Source of the DNA: Flagellimonas hymeniacidonis
GTDB lineage: Bacteria; Bacteroidota; Bacteroidia; Flavobacteriales; Flavobacteriaceae
DNA length: 64,000 bases
Reading direction: 5' to 3'
Assembly (NCBI RefSeq): GCF_008040165.1
Contig: NZ_VRUR01000001.1
Coordinates: 184,150-248,149, forward strand
Each line of letters starts with the position of its first letter. Positions within the stretch are counted from its first letter, which is position 1. Shown here in pieces: positions 59,636-64,000 of this stretch. The notes under the pieces are model-generated. The model did not search any database. It had not been told where the DNA came from and worked only from the letters and a program-made list of their open reading frames with translations. The position numbers were made by a program, and so were the translations under genes.

Positions 59636-60265
59636 ATGATAAAAGTAATAATAGCTGACAATCATCCCATAGTTCGACTAGGCATTAAACAAGTGCTCGA
59701 AGCTAGCTCAGATATTGAGGTTATTGCTGATGTTTCAACAACCACGGAGTTGTTCGATACGTTAGACAAAGTTTCCCCAGATGTAGTAATGTTAGAAATG
59801 GATATTCCGGAAATAAACGGAATTGCTACCCTAAGAAAATTAAAACAAGAGTTTCCAAACGTTAAATCCCTTATGTATAGTGGACAATCTGAAGATGTCT
59901 ATGCATTAAGTACCATTAGGGCAGGAGCATTTGGTTACCTATCGAAAACTGCTGATCTGGACTACGTAATTACAGCAGTAAGAAAAGTAAGTGAAGGCAA
60001 TATGTTTATCACCAATGAATTGGCACAACGTCTTGCTTTTGATGAAGGAACCCAAAAACCACGAAGATTCTTTAGAAAATTATCTTCAAGAGAGGTAGAA
60101 GTTTTAAAACTTTTGGCCAGTGGAAAACGAAACAAAGAAGTTGCCGAGGGTCTAAACCTAAACGAAAAGACCGTTAGTACATACAAAGCACGTTTAATGA
60201 AAAAATTAAATGTGGACAACTTGGTCGATTTGTTGCAACAGGCAAAGGCGCTTGAGCTTTATTAA
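59636..60265 (+). CDS. LuxR/NarL-type response regulator with atypical receiver
   Basis: The 209-residue protein has a receiver domain at 1-120 and a LuxR-type HTH at about 145-205 (LSSREVEVLKLLASGKRNKE then VAEGLNLNEKTVSTYKARLM). In the receiver the acidic pair is D8-N9 instead of Asp-Asp. The usual phospho-acceptor Asp is Glu54 (PDVVMLEMDIPEINGI aligned to the family's LLDxxMP). The Lys (YLSKTADLD) is kept. Normal phosphorylation is therefore unlikely and the protein may act in a fixed or otherwise controlled state. No kinase gene is adjacent. Confidence 0.9.
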   Translation: MIKVIIADNHPIVRLGIKQVLEASSDIEVIADVSTTTELFDTLDKVSPDVVMLEMDIPEINGIATLRKLKQEFPNVKSLMYSGQSEDVYALSTIRAGAFGYLSKTADLDYVITAVRKVSEGNMFITNELAQRLAFDEGTQKPRRFFRKLSSREVEVLKLLASGKRNKEVAEGLNLNEKTVSTYKARLMKKLNVDNLVDLLQQAKALELY

Positions 60266-60285
60266 AATAGCCAGTACAAACTGAT

Positions 60286-60320
60286 AAAAATCCCGGGCTT
60301 TATGTTTGGGATTTTTTGTT
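60286..60320 (+). terminator. Bidirectional terminator
   Basis: The 9-bp stem AAAAATCCC/GGGATTTTT (60286-60294 with 60308-60316) has a 13-base loop and T-rich flanks. It lies between the convergent regulator gene and dnaG. Confidence 0.8.
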
Positions 60321-62294
60321 TTAGGAAAGTACCCTGTTCAATTTTGCATTCAATAATTTGTTTAGTTGTAGGTAATTCACAATTTCTTCCAATACTTCAG
60401 AATTATCCCCAACATTTCCTTCGGTACCTTTTTGCAACTTTTTAATTCGGTTTTTAATTAAATTACAACGTAAGGTAAGTATAGTTTCCCCCACCAATTG
60501 TGCAACACCTTGCCCTTTTTCTTTGGGGTAAATGTCCTTTCGCTCCCAATCATGTAGTACATAGCGCTCTTCTTCCATTAAAATTGAAGAAATTTCACTC
60601 ACCATCGCCTGATCAAGATTTGCCAAGAACGAATTCACTTTAAATTCTTCATTCTCATTTAAATCCTCAATCAATTTATAATATATAATCTTAAATTGTT
60701 CATTCGTGAGTTCAATTTCGTCTTCTTGAAGATCCAAATACACTTTTTCGTAGACTTTGGCCTCAATAATCTCAGGTTCAAGGACTAAATCGCCCTCTTC
60801 ATTTTCTTTGAGCACCAAATCTTCAAATTCTTGTTTCTGATTTCCATATAAGAGGAGCATTTCAATTATTTTTCGTTCCAACTCATATTGTACGTCAACC
60901 TTCTCAACAACTTGGTCATTTTTTACGACCTCAAAAGCCTTTTGCTCTTGTTTTTGTTTTTTGTTCGCATCAGCAACACCTTTTTTATCTATTTGTGCTA
61001 GCGTGTTATACAGTACTTCTTCTGAGATGTGCATTATTTTAGCACATTCTTGAATATAAATCTCCTTCTTTATACGATCTGGAATCTTGCTAATGCTATT
61101 GACAATGTCCCTAACTGTATCTGCTCTTTTTATAGGATCATTAGCAGCTTCCTCAGCTAAAAGAGAAGTCTTGAATTGAATAAAATCCTTTGCATTCTCT
61201 TCCAAATAAAGAACTAAATCCTCATAGGTGTTGTTCTTGGCAAAACTATCTGGATCTTCTCCTTCGGGGAAAGTACAAACCTTTACATTCATGCCCTGCT
61301 CCAAAATCAAATCAATTCCGCGAAGCGAAGCCCTTAAGCCCGCCGCATCCCCATCAAAAAGTACTGTTATATTCTTGGTAAGTCTGTTAATCAGTCTTAT
61401 CTGTTCTGGTGTAAGTGCCGTACCACTAGAGGACACTACATTTTCAACACCGCTTTGATGCAATTGAATGACATCTGTATATCCTTCTACCAAATAGCAA
61501 TTACCCTCCTTTGCAATGGATTGCTTAGCGTAGTAGATTCCATAAAGCACCTTACTTTTATGGTAAATGTCGCTTTCAGGGGAGTTTAAGTATTTGGCTG
61601 CTTTTTTATCATTAGTCAATATACGTCCCCCAAAACCAAGCACTCTTCCACTCATAGAGTGGATGGGGAACATGACCCTCCCTTTAAACCGGTCAAACTT
61701 TTTAGTTTCCCCTCCAGATTGTTCTTTGACAATAGTTAAACCTGTTTTCTCTAAGAATTCCAGTTTATATCCTTTGTCTATCGCTGTTTTGGTAAAAGCT
61801 TCCCACTCATCCAAACCATAGCCAAGTCCAAACTTTCTAATGATACCATCAGTAAAACCTCGTTCCTTAAAATAGGTAAGTCCTATGGCCTTCCCAGGCT
61901 CAGACTCCCAGAGGGTTTCCGTAAAGTATTTTTGAGCGTATTCCGAAACCAAATACATGCTTTCCCTCTCATTGGCCTGCTCTTTTTGCTCATCACTCTG
62001 CTCAGTCTCTTCAATCTCTATATTGTACTTTTTTGCCAAGTATTTTATAGCCTCTGGATAGGTAAAGTGCTCATGTTCCATTAAAAAGGCTACTACGTTG
62101 CCTCCTTTTCCACTGCTGAAATCCTTCCATATCTGTTTTACGGGAGAAACCATAAAACTAGGGGTACGCTCATCTGTAAAGGGGCTTAATCCCTTAAAAT
62201 TAGAGCCCGATTTCTTCAACTGTACAAAATCCCCAATCACCTCCTCCAAACGGGCGGTTTCATATACTTGGTCAATGGTGGTTTTTGAAATCAA
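60321..62294 (-). CDS. dnaG: DNA primase DnaG
   Basis: The 657-residue primase has an N-terminal zinc-finger-type fold (1-95), a catalytic core at about 125-340 with the Toprim motifs CYLVEGYTDVIQLHQSGVEN and TVLFDGDAAGLRASLRGIDL, and a C-terminal DnaB-interaction region. The four zinc ligands of the CHC2 finger are all replaced (Ser37, Thr40, Asp58, Ser61 in FKGLSPFTDERTPSFM and WKDFSSGKGGN), although the surrounding sequence is well kept. It makes RNA primers for chromosome replication. Confidence 0.96.
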   Translation of the reverse strand: MISKTTIDQVYETARLEEVIGDFVQLKKSGSNFKGLSPFTDERTPSFMVSPVKQIWKDFSSGKGGNVVAFLMEHEHFTYPEAIKYLAKKYNIEIEETEQSDEQKEQANERESMYLVSEYAQKYFTETLWESEPGKAIGLTYFKERGFTDGIIRKFGLGYGLDEWEAFTKTAIDKGYKLEFLEKTGLTIVKEQSGGETKKFDRFKGRVMFPIHSMSGRVLGFGGRILTNDKKAAKYLNSPESDIYHKSKVLYGIYYAKQSIAKEGNCYLVEGYTDVIQLHQSGVENVVSSSGTALTPEQIRLINRLTKNITVLFDGDAAGLRASLRGIDLILEQGMNVKVCTFPEGEDPDSFAKNNTYEDLVLYLEENAKDFIQFKTSLLAEEAANDPIKRADTVRDIVNSISKIPDRIKKEIYIQECAKIMHISEEVLYNTLAQIDKKGVADANKKQKQEQKAFEVVKNDQVVEKVDVQYELERKIIEMLLLYGNQKQEFEDLVLKENEEGDLVLEPEIIEAKVYEKVYLDLQEDEIELTNEQFKIIYYKLIEDLNENEEFKVNSFLANLDQAMVSEISSILMEEERYVLHDWERKDIYPKEKGQGVAQLVGETILTLRCNLIKNRIKKLQKGTEGNVGDNSEVLEEIVNYLQLNKLLNAKLNRVLS

Positions 62295-62372
62295 TGCGAT
62301 ACTTTAAATAGCCTCTAAAGGTAACTAAAAAATGAAAAAATGATGGCCCTAGATTTACCCAAATTAAAAGAG

Positions 62373-62402
62373 AAAAGTCCCTTACAATTGTAAGGGACTT
62401 TT
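62373..62402 (-). terminator. Perfect palindromic terminator
   Basis: A 13-bp stem with loop AATT (62373-62385 with 62390-62402; arm AAAAGTCCCTTAC) is flanked by T/A runs. It lies between the gene at 62413 and dnaG, both on the minus strand. Confidence 0.85.
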
Positions 62403-62412
62403 ATTGATTATA

Positions 62413-62853
62413 TTATTTTTTAAAAATATATCGGGTAATAAAAATTCCCTGTCCATCTTTATCTCCACCATCACTTTCGACAGCGCTGTTTACAAAGGCG
62501 AGTTCCCAACCATTGGCAACCATTTCATTGATCATTGAGGTTAACAAAGCATCGTTAGCTGCAATATTTTGAAAACGAATTCCGCCAATATTGTAAAAGT
62601 TCAATAATTTGGTTTCTTCAAAATTCTTTACACGGATGTTCCCTCTTTTAGACTTGTTTCTGGTATTGTCATCTTCGGTCTGCACACTGGTATACTCCCT
62701 GTAATCTTTATCTTCCAGCGCATTAATTATTCTAGATCTGCCCATTCCGTTCGGGACAATAGATTCTACACTTGTGATGACCTTAAATTCTTGGGCGCTA
62801 ATACTAAGACTTGTGGATAGCACCAAACCGGCAACTACTAAAATTTTTTTCAT
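62413..62853 (-). CDS. Secreted protein of unknown function, tandem copy 1
   Basis: From the ATG at 62853 the product has 146 residues with a signal peptide (ILVVAGLVLSTSLSISAQ). The mature part begins EFKVITSVESIVPNGMGRSR and contains ALEDKDYREYTSVQTEDDNT, EETKLLNFYNIGGIRFQNIA and MINEMVANGWELAFVNSAVE. The last segment resembles the short DUF4177-like motif for small proteins of this kind, but I do not assign the family. The neighbour at 62973 is almost identical, so the pair arose by recent tandem duplication. Confidence 0.75.
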   Translation of the reverse strand: MKKILVVAGLVLSTSLSISAQEFKVITSVESIVPNGMGRSRIINALEDKDYREYTSVQTEDDNTRNKSKRGNIRVKNFEETKLLNFYNIGGIRFQNIAANDALLTSMINEMVANGWELAFVNSAVESDGGDKDGQGIFITRYIFKK

Positions 62854-62918
62854 GATATGTTTTTCTTTACTATACCAGAAAGACAGTCTCATTTTATAAA
62901 GGGTTGCATTTTGGGCAA

Positions 62919-62947
62919 TAAAAAAACCCTTTGAATTATCAAAGGGT
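62919..62947 (-). terminator. Rho-independent terminator
   Basis: The 9-bp stem ACCCTTTGA/TCAAAGGGT (62926-62934 with 62939-62947) with loop ATTA is followed on the minus strand by a run of seven or more T. It ends the gene at 62973. Confidence 0.88.
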
Positions 62948-62972
62948 CTTGGAACTACAGAAATATTAAATT

Positions 62973-63413
62973 TTATTTCTTAAAAATATATCGGGTAATA
63001 AATATTCCCTGACCATCGCCTTTACCGCCTTCACTTTCCACAGCACTGGTCACAAAGGCCAATTCCCAGCCATTTGCAACCATATCGTTGATCATAGAAG
63101 TTAACAAAGCATCGTTAGCAGCGATATTCTGAAAACGAATTCCGCCAATATTGTAAAAGTTCAATAATTTGGTTTCCTCAAAATTCTTTACACGGATGTC
63201 ACCACGTTTAGATTTGTTTCTGGTGTTGTCATCCTCAGTTTGGACACTGGTGTACTCCCTGTAATCTTTATCTTCCAGAGCATTTACAATTCTGGAACGC
63301 CCAAGACCGTTTGGCACAATGGACTCTACACTGGTAATAACCTTAAACTTTTGAGCACTCATTTCAACTGTAGCAGCTAGGGTTATCACTGCGATAAAAA
63401 AGATTTTTTTCAT
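62973..63413 (-). CDS. Secreted protein of unknown function, tandem copy 2
   Basis: From the ATG at 63413 the product has 146 residues with a signal peptide (IFFIAVITLAATVEMSAQ). Apart from the signal peptide it differs from the product of 62413 at only a few positions, for example KVITSVESIVPNGLGRSRIV against the GMGRSRII version. Each copy has its own terminator, so they are separate transcripts. A frame extending to 63503 would add 30 residues before the signal peptide and is unlikely. Confidence 0.75.
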   Translation of the reverse strand: MKKIFFIAVITLAATVEMSAQKFKVITSVESIVPNGLGRSRIVNALEDKDYREYTSVQTEDDNTRNKSKRGDIRVKNFEETKLLNFYNIGGIRFQNIAANDALLTSMINDMVANGWELAFVTSAVESEGGKGDGQGIFITRYIFKK

Positions 63414-63506
63414 AATAGATTTTAATTGGTTAAATAAACTGTTAACTACTATATACGTATCAATTAGAGTATTATTGTTTCTTTGCAAAGAAAATGTTAA
63501 CATATA

Positions 63507-64000
63507 ATGCAGGGAATCGTTTATAAATCTACCGGAAGCTGGTATACCGTTAAATCGGATGAGGGTAGTTTTTATGAATGCCGCATAAAAGGTAAATTTA
63601 GAATTAAGGGTATAAAAAGTACCAATCCGGTGGCTGTAGGGGACAGAGTAGTTTTTGATTTAGATAAAATTGGCGATGAAACCACAGCCGTGATTTCAGA
63701 AATAAAAGAGCGGAAAAATTACATTATTCGTAAATCGGTAAACCTATCCAAACAAACACATATCATTGCCGCCAATCTAGATCAGGTTTTTTTGTTGATT
63801 ACCCTAAACAATCCACAAACCTTCACCAGCTTTATTGATCGGTTTCTAGTAACTGCTGAAGCCTATGAAATTCCTGTGGTTCTTTTGTTTAACAAGATGG
63901 ATGTATATGACAAAGATGAAAAGGCAGAAGTGGGCTATTTGGCGCAGTTGTATAGAAATATAGGATATCACTGTATTGAAATAGCAGCTAAGGAAGGAGA
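63507..64000 (+). CDS. rsgA: Ribosome small-subunit-dependent GTPase RsgA, 5' part
   Basis: The ATG at 63507 opens 164 codons that run off the window edge. The N-terminal OB fold is clear ([31 protein letters not shown]). The start of the circularly permuted GTPase follows, with [20 protein letters not shown] and the G4 motif [11 protein letters not shown]. RsgA helps the last steps of 30S subunit maturation. The P-loop and zinc-binding C terminus lie beyond the window. Confidence 0.93.
   Translation, partial: MQGIVYKSTGSWYTVKSDEGSFYECRIKGKFRIKGIKSTNPVAVGDRVVFDLDKIGDETTAVISEIKERKNYIIRKSVNLSKQTHIIAANLDQVFLLITLNNPQTFTSFIDRFLVTAEAYEIPVVLLFNKMDVYDKDEKAEVGYLAQLYRNIGYHCIEIAAKEG

Overview
Organism. 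The window looks like part of a chromosome from a gliding marine-type member of the Flavobacteriaceae (Bacteroidota). It is AT-rich, Shine-Dalgarno sites are weak, and -7 boxes of the form TAnnTTTG are seen. It carries gldB/gldC, FecI/FecR/TonB-receptor signalling, STN-domain TonB receptors, SCO and YHYH lipoproteins, DUF5777 and YceI proteins, DUF6443-type RHS genes and a Bacteroidota dcw cluster with a 650-residue FtsZ. The genus cannot be fixed from sequence alone. Layout. (1) 1-8090 holds a partial ECF sigma gene, a run of lipoprotein genes (EF-hand, YHYH, YwqK-type, SCO), a membrane Cache-LytTR regulator, a triple lamin-tail-like lipoprotein with a 58-residue companion, and an OB-fold/YceI/DUF5777 cluster. 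(2) 8093-16027 is the most interesting chromosomal locus. It has an ECF sigma factor, a FecR anti-sigma factor and an STN-type TonB receptor on the minus strand. Facing away from them are a transglutaminase-like/7TM membrane protein, an ATP-grasp ligase and an outer-membrane barrel. I find the same bipartite motif, GGGGGTRGGGT, 14 bases, CTGTTCT, in front of exactly three transcription units here: fecR-tonB receptor, transglutaminase-ligase, and barrel. This makes the locus look like one self-contained sigma regulon that may modify peptides or proteins by amide chemistry at the cell envelope. (3) 16045-18885 holds an aldehyde dehydrogenase and a formylglycine-generating-enzyme-like lipoprotein. 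(4) 19026-38606 is an integrated genomic island of about 19.5 kb. Its ends are a perfect 44-bp direct repeat made from the 3' half of tRNA-Arg(TCG). Next to the intact tRNA lie a tyrosine recombinase, an excisionase-like HTH protein, a DUF3987 helicase/primase-type protein and a Toprim/zinc-ribbon (DUF6371-like) protein. Between the last two is a cluster of AAGTTGAYA iterons in a 21-bp inverted repeat, a candidate replication origin. No relaxase or conjugation genes are visible. The cargo is a two-gene RHS locus whose second protein has an AT-rich exchangeable-looking C-terminal tip, followed by a small membrane/lipoprotein gene. The cargo is flanked by two copies of another gene's 5' part. 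(5) 38644-54573 is yqeY followed by the complete dcw cluster (mraZ-rsmH-ftsL-ftsI-murE-mraY-murD-ftsW-murG-murC-ftsQ-ftsA-ftsZ), all on the minus strand with overlapping genes. It is preceded by a three-box TGTGG operator resembling MraZ self-regulation sites. (6) 54840-64000 holds an alpha/beta hydrolase, yihA/engB, gldC, gldB, nadE, a response regulator with Glu in place of the phospho-acceptor Asp, dnaG with all four zinc ligands replaced, two near-identical tandem secreted proteins, and the start of rsgA. How the genes work together. The dcw cluster makes peptidoglycan precursors and the divisome. The gld genes serve gliding. The sigma locus at 8-16 kb couples an outer-membrane signal receptor to envelope enzymes. 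The island is a self-integrating unit with its own replication-like module and an RHS cargo.
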